NCBI GenBank assembly: GCA_946534745.1
Contig: CAMNDA010000405.1
Span: 1 to 15,882, forward strand
Length of the DNA: 15,882 nucleotides
Direction: 5' to 3'
From: an uncultured Verrucomicrobiota bacterium
GTDB taxonomy: Bacteria; Verrucomicrobiota; Kiritimatiellia; RFP12; UBA3636
Under the pieces are notes generated by a model. It did not search any database and was not told where the DNA came from. It worked only from the letters and a program-made list of their open reading frames with translations. Shown piece by piece: positions 7,371 to 15,547 of this stretch (position 1 is its first letter; each line of letters begins with the position of its first letter). The translations under genes were made by a program, and so were the position numbers.

Positions 7371-7374
7371 CGGG

Positions 7375-10300
7375 CTAGCGTCCGGAGCGCAGGATCATGA
7401 AGCCGCGGTCCGCGCCCGCGGGGACGGGCGCGAGGATGCGCGTGCCGTCCGCGCTGACGTCGAGGTCGGACTTCCGGAACACGACCGGCTCCCAGGTCTC
7501 GGGAGCGGTCCGGAGGTCGGCGTTGGTGCAGACGCCGATGCCGAGGAGCGCCGTTCCGTCCGAGATCTCGAGCGCCGCGATTCCGGGCGCGTCGAGCTCG
7601 GTCCGGGAGACGAGCGCCATGCCGTCCGGCACGCCGCCTCCCAGGCCGCTGCGGAGCAGGCCCAGAGGGATGCCGTTCACCGTCGCTGCGTCGGGGAGCG
7701 CGGCCAACGCGTTGGCGCCGAGCGTCACGCCGTCGCCGACGGCGACGGCGGAGACCGCCGCCGGATCCCACGGCACGTCCGAGGCGTCGGCGAAGTCCGC
7801 CGTCGGGCCCGTGCCGTCGATGGAGAGGACGCCGTTCGTGCCCAGGACGGCGATGACGTCGTCGCCGACCGTCCAGATGTCGCCGGTCGTCGCCCGGAAG
7901 AGCCACGTGGCCGGTCCGTCGGCCTCCAGCGTGATCACGTTGGAGTCGAACTCCTCGCCGGAGAAGAGCTCGCGGACCTTCGCCACGTCGCCCGGCAGCG
8001 TGATCGTGTGCGTGCCGGCCGTTCCCGTGTGGAACAGGAAGACGTCGCCATGGCGGCGAATATAGCTTCCCGGCTCCACGTACTGGTGGGCGCCGGCGGC
8101 CTTCAGGAGCGCCGCGTAGACGTAGGGCCCGGTTCCATTGGACCCGGCGGGCATGTCCGGCACGATGATGCTGCGCGCCCCGCCCTCGAGCGTCTTCACG
8201 TAGTAGACGCTGTTGGTCGTGTACTTCCTGCTCGCATCGGGATCCACGCAGGTTATGTTCGAGCGGCGCGCGACGCCGGTCGCGTCCACGCCCGTAAGCG
8301 CGGACATCGCGGCATCGTCGAAGCCGTTGTCCGTCACGCCGCCCGCGGGACCGATCCAGATCGCCGTCAGGCCGGGCCGGCGCGTGCGCCGGACGAGCGC
8401 CGCGCGCTCGTCGGGCGTGAGGTGGAACGCGTTGAGGAACAGGACGACCCTGTAGTCGCGCGGGTCGGCGATGTAGTCCTCGAGGGACAGGAGGTCGAAC
8501 GGAATGCCGGAGCGGTTCAGGTAGAGCAGCGAGGTCTGGTAGAGGTTCCACGTGAAGTACGAGGCCTTGCCGCCGTCGCGGCGGATCGCCTCGCGCGGGC
8601 TGAACACCACCGCGACCTCGTTGCCGGACCCGGCCGGCGGGAGCCCGGCCTTCGCGAGCGCGGCGCGCGAGTCCTCGATCGCACGGAACACGGCGGGGTC
8701 GTCGAAGGCGTGCGGACGCTGTCCGGACTGGGTGATCGGGTCGTTGAGCTGGATGCCGCCGCCGTCGAAATACTGGTTGAACCAGTTGCGGCGCATGCAC
8801 ATTTCCGTCTCAAGCGCCGTCTCCGTGCATAGCGCCAGGCCGTCGTTCTGGCTCGCAAGCCAGCCGCGGATGTGGTGGAAGCGGCTGTCGTCCTCGAGGA
8901 GGGCGAGCTTGCCGTAGCGGCGGAAAAGCGACGGAATGGTGCGCGTCACGTAGCTGCCGCCGGCGCGGCGCCCGTCCTTGCTGTAGTACGCCGGGCAGGA
9001 GAGGATGTCGACGTTCGGGCTCGAGAGGACCTTGTCGAGGAGGGACGTCGCCCCTTCCGGCGGATGGTCGTCGTAGAGGTAGCCGTAGTAGGCGCCGACC
9101 AGGCGTCCCGGGAACGCCTGCTTCGCCGCGTCCGCCATCTCGAGCAGGAAGTCGGCCATCGTGTTGATCAGGCAGTCGTAGTAGTCCAGAACGAGCCGGT
9201 CCTCGGCCGGGTCGAGGAGGTCGCCGTTCCTGTTGTCATGACCGCCTGGGTCCTCGTGCTTCCGCGCCGCGAGCGGCGGGATCTCGGCGTCGTCGACGTT
9301 TCGCTTCGCCTTCATGTAGGCGCGGAACCTCTCCTGCATCCGGGGCCCGTTGTCGGGACCTTCGTACATTCCGAAGTAGCACCATTCGGTGTAGGTTCCG
9401 TAGCTGAGGCGGAACCCGACCAGGCGCTTCCGCCACGGCCGGGTCTCGACGTACTGGCCGAGCTTCTTGATCATGTCGACCACCAGCGCGCGGAACGCGT
9501 CGCTCGCGGGCGAGGGGCGCAGCACGCGCTCCCGGAACTCGTCGCCGGCGCTCGGGTCCGGGTCGCCGGCCGCGTAGCCGACCCGCTCGGTCATGTTGGT
9601 CCGGATCCAGAACTGCATCATGAAGCGCGGCGAGACGACCACGTAGGCGTCCGGGGCGATCTCGAGGAGCCGTCGCACCATCTTGTCGACGCTCGAGAAG
9701 TCGTACGACCCGTCGCTTCGGCAGAAGTTCTCGGCGAGGAAGTTGAGCTGGACGATGTCAAACCCCTGCCGCGCCAGCCGGACGATCGCGCTTTCGTTGT
9801 AGTAGTCGCCGGTCTGGCAGATGTTGAAGACCGGGTCGTGGAGCCGGCCGTTGATCTCGACGAACGGGCTGTGCCCGCGATACACGATGCGCGCGACGGG
9901 ATCGGGCTCCTGCTCGAGCCCGGGCGGCAGCGAGGGGTCGTCGTAGTCCCCGGCCGCGAAGCGTTCCCGCTCCTCCGGGGTCGTGTGGTAGTTGATGTCG
10001 AAATGTCCGTACCAGGGATCCGTGAAGGCATCGCCCAGGATCTTGACGCCCGGCCAGGCCGAATCGTCGAAGCCCGGCTGCTCCCATCCGCTCGCCGGAG
10101 TGTCGACCGTTCCTTTGCCGGATGCGTCGCTGTGGACGTACGCGATCGCCTGCCGGGTGCTCTCGTCCCTCGAATCGAAGCACTTGAGCGTGAAGAGCGC
10201 CGCGGTGCTGGAGACCGTATTGGTCATCGCGATGGCGATCGTGTTGGTGCCCGCTACGAGAAACGGGTAGGCATAGGAGCCCGGACGCAGGAGCGGGTGT

Positions 10301-10581
10301 CCGTTCAGATAGACCGTTCCCTTGTCGTCGAAGTAGTAGTAGAGCGACGCGTCGACGGGCACGGAGGGCAGCTCGAACTTGTACCGGAAATACGCGACGG
10401 CGCCGTTGGACACGACGCCGTCCGCGGCCCAGAACAGCTTCGACTGGCTCGCGTTCCGCAGGTGAGGGACCAGGACCTCCGGCGCGAACTCGTACACGTA
10501 GTCCTGGGCGGAGCTCCGCGCGGACAGCGCCGCCAGGAGGGAGATCGCGAGGCGCGAGATCGATCGGGTCGTGGTGTTCAT
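7375..10581 (-). CDS. exported GH42-like (clan GH-A) glycosidase with galactose-binding-like N-terminus and shared C-terminal module
   Basis: The 1068-residue protein starts at MNTTTRSI (ATG 10581), preceded by GAGGAAAG six nt upstream and by a promoter. Residues 1 to about 25 are a signal peptide. A beta-sandwich resembling galactose-binding domains covers about 26-205 (YYYFDDKGTVYLNG, FDDSAWPG). A TIM barrel follows (about 235-610). E399 in SYGTYTEWCYFG and E563 in LALLEDDSRFHH sit where clan GH-A enzymes carry their acid/base and nucleophile. Residues about 650-770 (VAVVFSPREAIRRDGG, YRVVLFLNAFHLTPDE) resemble the amidotransferase-like trimerisation domain of GH42 beta-galactosidases. A beta domain follows to about 900, then the module 901-1068, shared with the GH16 protein. 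Typical GH42 enzymes are about 650-700 residues, so this one is much enlarged and may belong to a related unassigned family. Galactosidase activity is a guess from fold. Confidence 0.8.
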   Translation of the reverse strand: MNTTTRSISRLAISLLAALSARSSAQDYVYEFAPEVLVPHLRNASQSKLFWAADGVVSNGAVAYFRYKFELPSVPVDASLYYYFDDKGTVYLNGHPLLRPGSYAYPFLVAGTNTIAIAMTNTVSSTAALFTLKCFDSRDESTRQAIAYVHSDASGKGTVDTPASGWEQPGFDDSAWPGVKILGDAFTDPWYGHFDINYHTTPEERERFAAGDYDDPSLPPGLEQEPDPVARIVYRGHSPFVEINGRLHDPVFNICQTGDYYNESAIVRLARQGFDIVQLNFLAENFCRSDGSYDFSSVDKMVRRLLEIAPDAYVVVSPRFMMQFWIRTNMTERVGYAAGDPDPSAGDEFRERVLRPSPASDAFRALVVDMIKKLGQYVETRPWRKRLVGFRLSYGTYTEWCYFGMYEGPDNGPRMQERFRAYMKAKRNVDDAEIPPLAARKHEDPGGHDNRNGDLLDPAEDRLVLDYYDCLINTMADFLLEMADAAKQAFPGRLVGAYYGYLYDDHPPEGATSLLDKVLSSPNVDILSCPAYYSKDGRRAGGSYVTRTIPSLFRRYGKLALLEDDSRFHHIRGWLASQNDGLALCTETALETEMCMRRNWFNQYFDGGGIQLNDPITQSGQRPHAFDDPAVFRAIEDSRAALAKAGLPPAGSGNEVAVVFSPREAIRRDGGKASYFTWNLYQTSLLYLNRSGIPFDLLSLEDYIADPRDYRVVLFLNAFHLTPDERAALVRRTRRPGLTAIWIGPAGGVTDNGFDDAAMSALTGVDATGVARRSNITCVDPDASRKYTTNSVYYVKTLEGGARSIIVPDMPAGSNGTGPYVYAALLKAAGAHQYVEPGSYIRRHGDVFLFHTGTAGTHTITLPGDVAKVRELFSGEEFDSNVITLEADGPATWLFRATTGDIWTVGDDVIAVLGTNGVLSIDGTGPTADFADASDVPWDPAAVSAVAVGDGVTLGANALAALPDAATVNGIPLGLLRSGLGGGVPDGMALVSRTELDAPGIAALEISDGTALLGIGVCTNADLRTAPETWEPVVFRKSDLDVSADGTRILAPVPAGADRGFMILRSGR

Positions 10582-10613
10582 GGGTTTCTTTCCTCGGGCG
10601 GGAACGCGCCGCC

Positions 10614-10643
10614 AATTTACCACAGGGCCCGCTCTCCGGGCAA
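10614..10643 (-). promoter_or_regulatory. candidate promoter of the GH42-like gene
   Basis: On the minus strand TTGCCC (10643-10638) and TAAATT (10619-10614) are 18 bp apart in the 82-bp gap after the CocE-like gene. Transcription would start near 10607, about 25 nt before the ATG at 10581, leaving the GAGGAAAG site intact. GCCCG-N5-CGGGC (10627-10641) overlaps the -35 and could be a weak hairpin ending the upstream operon or an operator. Confidence 0.45.
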
Positions 10644-10663
10644 CGGCACGAACGTGCAGTCGC

Positions 10664-12181
10664 TCAGTTTCCGGCGGGGATCGTCGGGAGGACGAGATGC
10701 GACGCGCCGCGGACGAGGCGCGTCGTGGCGGGGTCCGGGGCCTTCTCGTAGTGGGGCGAGTTGGAGCCCGCGATCTCGACGCGGATGCGGTGGCCCGCCT
10801 TGAATACGTAGCTCGTGATGTCCACGCGGAAGTCGAGCTTCGTCGTGGCGTCGCCCGCGAACGAGCCACGGCAGACCGTGTCGATCACGTTATAGGGCGT
10901 GCCGTCGGGATACACGTCGACGAGCTTCACCGCCACGTCCGCGGCCTTCGCCGAGGACTTCGCGACGATCGAGGCCGTCACCTTGCCGGTCACTTCCAGG
11001 TCCTCCGCGAGCGTCTCGGTCGTGTAGCAGAGGACGTCGTCGCGGGCCTCGATCTCCGCCTGCGAGTACTGTCCGCCGGCGTGGATGACGCGGCCGCCCC
11101 GCGTCGGGACCGGATTCTCCGGATCGTACGCGAACGCGTCCTCGCCCGCGGCGCCCGCCGGCGCGTCGAAGGAGAGACCGAACCCCTCGTCGAAGAAGAG
11201 CTTCCGATAGACGGTGCGGGCGAGCGGCCACTCGTTCTCGTAGCGCCAGACGTTCGCGCCCATGACGAAGATCTGCATCCGGCCGGGGAGCTTCGCCGTC
11301 TCGCTCGGGCGGCCCGCGAGCGCGGAGCGCAGGAACTCGACCTCCGCGTCCTCGGTGACGGTCGCCCCGTCGACCTTGGAGTAGTCGATCTCCGGCGTGT
11401 CGAAGACGTTGACGCCGTGGCTCCAGGGGCCCACGCGCAGGAACGAGCCCTCGGGCATCAGCGCGAACGACTCGAACGTCTCGACGCCGAGCATGTCGAA
11501 CCATCCGGCCTGGTAGAACGCGCGGCCCTTCGCCGCGGCGAGGCGCCCCAGGCCGCAGCGCTCGGTCCAGTAGGGGTCGGCGGAGTCCGGATGGCGCGTC
11601 AGCTCCGCCCAGCTCTCCGCCGAGGACATGGACGTGTGCCACTTCTCGAAGAACTCGGGGATGAGGACGCCGCCCGGCGCGTAGTGGATCGAGTGCGGGT
11701 TGAAGACGATGACGGACGGTGCGCACGCGACGAGCGCGGGATTGGCGCTCCTGAGGCACGCCAGCTGCGTGTTGCCGGGATAGGAGCCGCCGACCATGAC
11801 GACGCGGCCGTCGGACCACGGCTGCGCGGCGATCCACGAGAGCAGGTCGTCGGCGTCGTCGACGAGGCGGCCCTCCCACGGCTCGAAGACGCCCTCGGAA
11901 TGGCAGCGCCCGCGGCAGTCGACGGCGAGCGTCGCCACGCCCCACGCCTCGGCGCGTTCCGGCGACCAGGGCTTGCCGGCGGCCGTGACGTCGTAGGGCG
12001 AGAACGAGAGGAGGCAGCCGGCCTTCTCCGCGCGGTTCGTCGGGAGATAGAGGTCGCCGGCGAGGTTCACGCCGTCCCGCATCGGGATCCGGACGTTGTC
12101 GTGGAATTCGGCCGGGGCCGTTCCGGCCCCCAGGAGAGCCACGCCCAGAGCGCACATCGTCTTCCGTCCTTTTCCGTTCAT
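10664..12181 (-). CDS. exported CocE/NonD-family hydrolase (S15 X-Pro-peptidase-like)
   Basis: The 505-residue protein is an alpha/beta hydrolase with the CocE signature. S133 lies in the nucleophile elbow GGSYPGN, D229 in AGWFDML and H255 in GPWSHG. The motif DCRGRCHSEG resembles the usual D-RG-G-SEG of this family. The C-terminal jelly roll (about 330-500; VTGKVTASIVAKSSAKAADV, GHRIRVEIAGSNSPHYEK) matches the PepX C-terminal domain. Family members cleave esters or amides of acyl groups. Beside glycosidases, sugar de-esterification is plausible but unproven. I chose ATG 12181 because it gives a basic n-region (NGKGRKT) before the hydrophobic segment, with cleavage after APA (about 24). An ATG at 12157 has a better ribosome site (AAGGACGGA) but no basic residues, so the start is uncertain. 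It is last in a tight operon, 30 bp after the kinase gene. Confidence 0.92.
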   Translation of the reverse strand: MNGKGRKTMCALGVALLGAGTAPAEFHDNVRIPMRDGVNLAGDLYLPTNRAEKAGCLLSFSPYDVTAAGKPWSPERAEAWGVATLAVDCRGRCHSEGVFEPWEGRLVDDADDLLSWIAAQPWSDGRVVMVGGSYPGNTQLACLRSANPALVACAPSVIVFNPHSIHYAPGGVLIPEFFEKWHTSMSSAESWAELTRHPDSADPYWTERCGLGRLAAAKGRAFYQAGWFDMLGVETFESFALMPEGSFLRVGPWSHGVNVFDTPEIDYSKVDGATVTEDAEVEFLRSALAGRPSETAKLPGRMQIFVMGANVWRYENEWPLARTVYRKLFFDEGFGLSFDAPAGAAGEDAFAYDPENPVPTRGGRVIHAGGQYSQAEIEARDDVLCYTTETLAEDLEVTGKVTASIVAKSSAKAADVAVKLVDVYPDGTPYNVIDTVCRGSFAGDATTKLDFRVDITSYVFKAGHRIRVEIAGSNSPHYEKAPDPATTRLVRGASHLVLPTIPAGN

Positions 12182-12211
12182 TTGCGTTGTTCGCGAGGCG
12201 GCCGCGAGCGT

Positions 12212-13240
12212 TCAGCCGCGGACGATGCGCTCGTACTCGTCCTTCTGCGCCTCCATCGACTCGACCATCTTCAGCTGCGTCCGGCAGCGGACGAGGTTGT
12301 GCTCCCCGTAGGCCGTGTGGAAGTAGACGTCGCCCTTGAGGTAGTCGGTGAGGAAGCGGATGCCGATCGTGAGCGTGATGATGCGCCCGGAGAGCGCCAT
12401 GCTGGCGCGCTCCGCCTCGGTGAGGAACTTCGCGTTCGCGAGGTAGCCGCGCACGAGCGCCTCGAAGTACTCCTTCTTGGAGTAGACCTTCGAGAGGTCG
12501 CGCTCGTCCTCGGCCGCGGCGGCGGTCGAGGTGCGCACCATGTCGCCGAAGTCGTAGAGGGCCGACCCAGGCATCGTCGTGTCGAGGTCGATCACGACGT
12601 TCGAGCCGTCGGGCGCGAGCATCACGTTGTTGATCTTCGTGTCGTTGTGCGTGATGCGCTCCGGGATCTCCCCGCGGCGCATCATCTCGACGAGCGTCGC
12701 GGCCTCGGAGCGGCGGCGGTCGATGAAGTCGAGCTCCGCGGCGACGGAGGCCTTGCGGCCCCTGACGTCCGCCGCGGCCGCCTCGTCGAGGAGGCGCAGG
12801 CGGTCGACCGTGTCGTGGAACTTCGGGATGATCTCCCCGAGGCGCGGCGGGGGCAGCTCCGCGAGGTCGTTCTGGAACTTCGCGAACGCGCCGGCGGCGA
12901 GCTCCGCCTCCTTCGGGTTCGTCACGAGGTCGACGGACGAGTAGCCCTCGAGGAACGCGTAGAGGCGCCACGGGTTCTCGTAGCCGACGACCTCGAGCGA
13001 CTTCACGCCGCGCGACTTGAGGAACTCGGTGACGCGGACGATGTTCGACTTGAGCAGCTCGGGCGGGAAGATGTCGGTGTTGACGCGCTGGAGGATGTAG
13101 CGCACGCCGCGCCGCGTCTCCACCTTGAACGTGTCGTTGATGTGGCCGGAGCCGTAGCGCGAGACGTCGGTCTGGTCCGTGACGCCCATCGACGCGAGCG
13201 CGGCGTCGAGCTGCTCCTTCGTGTACGTGCGGTTGGACAT
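12212..13240 (-). CDS. aminoglycoside-phosphotransferase-fold sugar kinase, N-acetylhexosamine-1-kinase-like
   Basis: The 342-residue cytoplasmic protein has the kinase fold of the APH/choline kinase group. The catalytic loop ITHNDTKINNVML places H198 and catalytic D200. The metal-binding segment VIDLDTTMPGSALYDFGD gives D218 and D220. The N-lobe carries YGSGHINDTFKVE (nucleotide loop) and RYILQRVN. The combination HNDTK-NN with IDLDT-MPG...YDFGD is what I recall of NahK-type kinases, which make GlcNAc-1-P or GalNAc-1-P from host or mucin amino sugars. The length (about 360 usual) also fits. Homoserine-kinase-like or other sugar kinases of this fold remain possible. The start at 13240 has GAGGGAA about eight nt upstream. 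The gene lies 20 bp after the hydrolase-like gene, so the two are surely co-transcribed. An open frame continuing upstream to 15055 is a shadow of that gene. Confidence 0.88.
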   Translation of the reverse strand: MSNRTYTKEQLDAALASMGVTDQTDVSRYGSGHINDTFKVETRRGVRYILQRVNTDIFPPELLKSNIVRVTEFLKSRGVKSLEVVGYENPWRLYAFLEGYSSVDLVTNPKEAELAAGAFAKFQNDLAELPPPRLGEIIPKFHDTVDRLRLLDEAAAADVRGRKASVAAELDFIDRRRSEAATLVEMMRRGEIPERITHNDTKINNVMLAPDGSNVVIDLDTTMPGSALYDFGDMVRTSTAAAAEDERDLSKVYSKKEYFEALVRGYLANAKFLTEAERASMALSGRIITLTIGIRFLTDYLKGDVYFHTAYGEHNLVRCRTQLKMVESMEAQKDEYERIVRG

Positions 13241-13260
13241 TTCGGAATTCCCTCGGGGTC

Positions 13261-15411
13261 TTATTCGATGTTCAGCTTCTCGTCCGGGTCGAGCCGGACC
13301 GAGTCGACGATGCGCAGCTCGCCGGGGGCGAGCGTGAGGAAGTCCTTGTCGCCGAACTGCTGCAGCACGCACTTGCGCTCGCGCTCGTAGTCGAGGTTGA
13401 GGAGGTAGACCCTGCCCTCGTCCGGGAAGTACGAATGGAGGATCCAGCGGCAGTCCTCGTCCGGGTTCTCGAAGTCGGGGCCCGTGACGTAGACGTTGCC
13501 GCGGCCGAGCTTGGCGCAGTAGCGGTAGAGGAGGCCGGCGAGGCCGTCGCCGCCGACCTCCGCGCCGCAGCCGACGTCCATGTTCGCGGCGGCGGGGTAG
13601 CCCCACCAGTTCATGAAGAAGACCTCGCCCCGGCCGTTCCTGCAGCGCAGGATGAAGGGCTCGCCCTCCTCGTCGTCCACCGCGAGTTCCTCGAAGTTCT
13701 CCGCGGGCGCCGCGAACTCGAGCCTGCCGAGCGGCAGGCACATGTAGCCGAAGCGGCGGCGCGCGGCGATCCCGAGGCAGTTCCTCTCGGTCGAGGGGCC
13801 GGTCGCCCAGTACTTGCGCGGCGTCTCGCCGGTCACCCGGAAGCCGCACAGCTCCGTGAGGTCGCCGCCGTTCACGAGCTTCTCGACCGAGAGGTTCGTG
13901 AAGTCGCGCTTGTCGTCCGTCGAGAGGTGCGCGAGGCCGATCACGAGCTTCCCGCCGCCCTTCACGTAGTCGCAGAGGACCTTGTACTGCTTCTCCGAGC
14001 AGGTGTTCCAGCCGGCGAACATCAGGACCTTGTAGTTCGCGAGGAGGTGCTCCGCCGTCACGTTGTCGCAGGCGAACGAGACGATGTCGCCCAGCCCGTA
14101 GGGCGAGGCCGAGAAGTGGATGTTCTTGTTCGGCGCGAGCATCGGCGGCATCGGCATCACGGCCCGGCGGACGACCTCCCAGCTCATCTCCGGCAGGCCG
14201 CACATCCAGTTGGGGTTCGTGCGCGCCAGATCGTAGGCGCCGCAGACGGCCTCCGCCGGGACGTAGTCGGGCCGGCCGAGGTCGAGGTTGCCCTTCGCGA
14301 TCGCCCAGGTCGCCTCCGGCTGGCCCTTCGGCGCGGGATGTTCGCGGCAGAACGCGGTGAAGTCCGCGATGGCCTTGCGGTACTTCCTCGCGACGGGCGA
14401 GCGGTAGTCGATGTACGGGAACTTCTTCCTCGCCTCGGGCATCGCCGCCGCGACGGCCGCCGCGTTCGCGGGCTCGTCGAGCTTCGCGCCGAGCTTCCGC
14501 AGCGGCATCGGCATCCGCGACATCGGCGAGTCCTCGCAGAGCGAGCTCTGCAGCTGCCAGTTGCCGCTCTCGTTCACGACGAGCTTCGCACCGGTCATGT
14601 ACTTGACGAAGAACGCCGTCTCGAGCGTCTTCATCTTGTACGGGTTGCGGTGCGGGATCCAGCTGTACCACTCGTGCGCCAGGTGCGAGCCCCAGAGCGG
14701 CAGATTGTACTGGCGGTAGAGGCCGCGCGAGAGCGCGGAGGCGAGGACGAGGTCCCCGAACGGGAAGTCCTCCGTGCAGGGCACCTCGGTGCCGGCCGCG
14801 ACCTCGTAGTCGAGCGAGAAGTTCGCCGAGGTGGCCATCACGAGGCCCCAGCCCGCCGCGTGGAGGTCGCCGACGTGCTTGTGGACGCGGTTCATGTACT
14901 CGTCCGCGAGCGCGCGAAGCGTCGTTCCGCGGTCGTCCCAGTTCGTGTAGAGCGAGAAGTTGTAGCGCTCGCCGAAGTCGTAGCCGAGCCAGGCGCCGCC
15001 GAGGGCCTTGCGGAGGCGGGCGACGACGTCCTTGTCCGCGCCCGAGTAGATGCATGTCGCGAAGAGCCCGCGCGCCTTCGCCTTCTTCGCGAGGTCGAGC
15101 AGCTCCTCGCCGCCCTGCCAGAACTGGAGCGTGTTGCCGACGCCCTCCTTCGCGCAGAGCGCGACGATCTCGTCGTAGTCGAGCTTGTCCGGCTCCCAGT
15201 AGGTGAAGCAGAAGCCGCCCATCTTCATCCGGCCGCGGTTCGCGTAGACGCCGGAGCCGATGTAGATCCCGGTGTCCGCGGGAACGGGCGTCCGGGACGT
15301 CTTCGGCCGCTTCTTGGCGACGATCTCCGCGCCCGCGAGCGCCCGGACGGGCCTGTCCGCGCGGCGGAACGCGTCCTTGTCCCCGGCCGGGGCGGTCTTC
15401 TTCGCTTTCAT
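13261..15411 (-). CDS. cytoplasmic TIM-barrel glycoside-hydrolase-like protein, family not assigned
   Basis: The 716-residue protein starts at the ATG at 15411 (GAGGA five to six nt upstream). An in-frame ATG at 15468 lies inside the candidate promoter. There is no signal peptide: the first 50 residues are Lys/Arg/Ala-rich and look disordered. Residues about 58-330 look like a (beta/alpha)8 barrel with conserved-looking acidic sites E148 (GYDFGERYN), E247 (SHLAHEWYSW) and E281 (VVNESGNWQLQ), the last two being candidate catalytic residues. Residues about 430-520 (YKVLMFAGWNTCSEKQYKVL, KGGGKLVIGLAHL) resemble the amidotransferase-like domain of GH42-type enzymes. A C-terminal beta segment (VYLLNLDYERERKCV) completes that pattern. 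It heads an operon with an amino-sugar-kinase-like and a CocE-type gene, suggesting it cleaves imported oligosaccharides. It does not look like the GH112 phosphorylases that often accompany NahK. The precise family and activity are unknown to me. Confidence 0.75.
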   Translation of the reverse strand: MKAKKTAPAGDKDAFRRADRPVRALAGAEIVAKKRPKTSRTPVPADTGIYIGSGVYANRGRMKMGGFCFTYWEPDKLDYDEIVALCAKEGVGNTLQFWQGGEELLDLAKKAKARGLFATCIYSGADKDVVARLRKALGGAWLGYDFGERYNFSLYTNWDDRGTTLRALADEYMNRVHKHVGDLHAAGWGLVMATSANFSLDYEVAAGTEVPCTEDFPFGDLVLASALSRGLYRQYNLPLWGSHLAHEWYSWIPHRNPYKMKTLETAFFVKYMTGAKLVVNESGNWQLQSSLCEDSPMSRMPMPLRKLGAKLDEPANAAAVAAAMPEARKKFPYIDYRSPVARKYRKAIADFTAFCREHPAPKGQPEATWAIAKGNLDLGRPDYVPAEAVCGAYDLARTNPNWMCGLPEMSWEVVRRAVMPMPPMLAPNKNIHFSASPYGLGDIVSFACDNVTAEHLLANYKVLMFAGWNTCSEKQYKVLCDYVKGGGKLVIGLAHLSTDDKRDFTNLSVEKLVNGGDLTELCGFRVTGETPRKYWATGPSTERNCLGIAARRRFGYMCLPLGRLEFAAPAENFEELAVDDEEGEPFILRCRNGRGEVFFMNWWGYPAAANMDVGCGAEVGGDGLAGLLYRYCAKLGRGNVYVTGPDFENPDEDCRWILHSYFPDEGRVYLLNLDYERERKCVLQQFGDKDFLTLAPGELRIVDSVRLDPDEKLNIE

Positions 15412-15466
15412 CTCGGTCCTCGTGTCCTGTTCGCCGACGGGCGGAATGGATGCGTCGACGGCGCCC

Positions 15467-15496
15467 ATACTAGCATGCGCCGCCCCGCCCCGGCAA
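15467..15496 (-). promoter_or_regulatory. candidate promoter of the hydrolase-kinase-esterase operon
   Basis: On the minus strand TTGCCG (15496-15491) and TAGTAT (15472-15467) are 18 bp apart. Predicted initiation is near 15460, giving a leader of about 50 nt before the ATG at 15411, and it makes the earlier in-frame ATG at 15468 unlikely. It would serve the three tightly spaced genes down to 10664. Confidence 0.45.
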
Positions 15497-15524
15497 CTAC
15501 ACGAAGGGATAGTGCCGGCATGCC

Positions 15525-15537
15525 CGAAGGACCTTCG
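15525..15537 (-). terminator. weak inverted repeat after the right-edge gene, doubtful terminator
   Basis: CGAAGG-A-CCTTCG forms at most a five-bp stem with a three-base loop, just past the second of two in-frame stops. The neighbouring TGCCGGCA and GGCATGCC (15513-15524) are further short palindromes. There is no T-run. Position alone suggests a terminator. Confidence 0.2.
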
Positions 15538-15547
15538 CCATTTGTCG

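Noticed and set aside
8872..13390. Large overlapping plus-strand open frames opposite the GH42-like, CocE-like and kinase genes
   Set aside because: They run across gene boundaries on the other strand, overlap each other and have shadow-type composition.
13241..15055. Upstream extension of the sugar-kinase frame to give a 947-residue protein
   Set aside because: The extension is the wrong frame of the 716-residue gene. The kinase begins at 13240 with a ribosome site and its N-terminal motifs.
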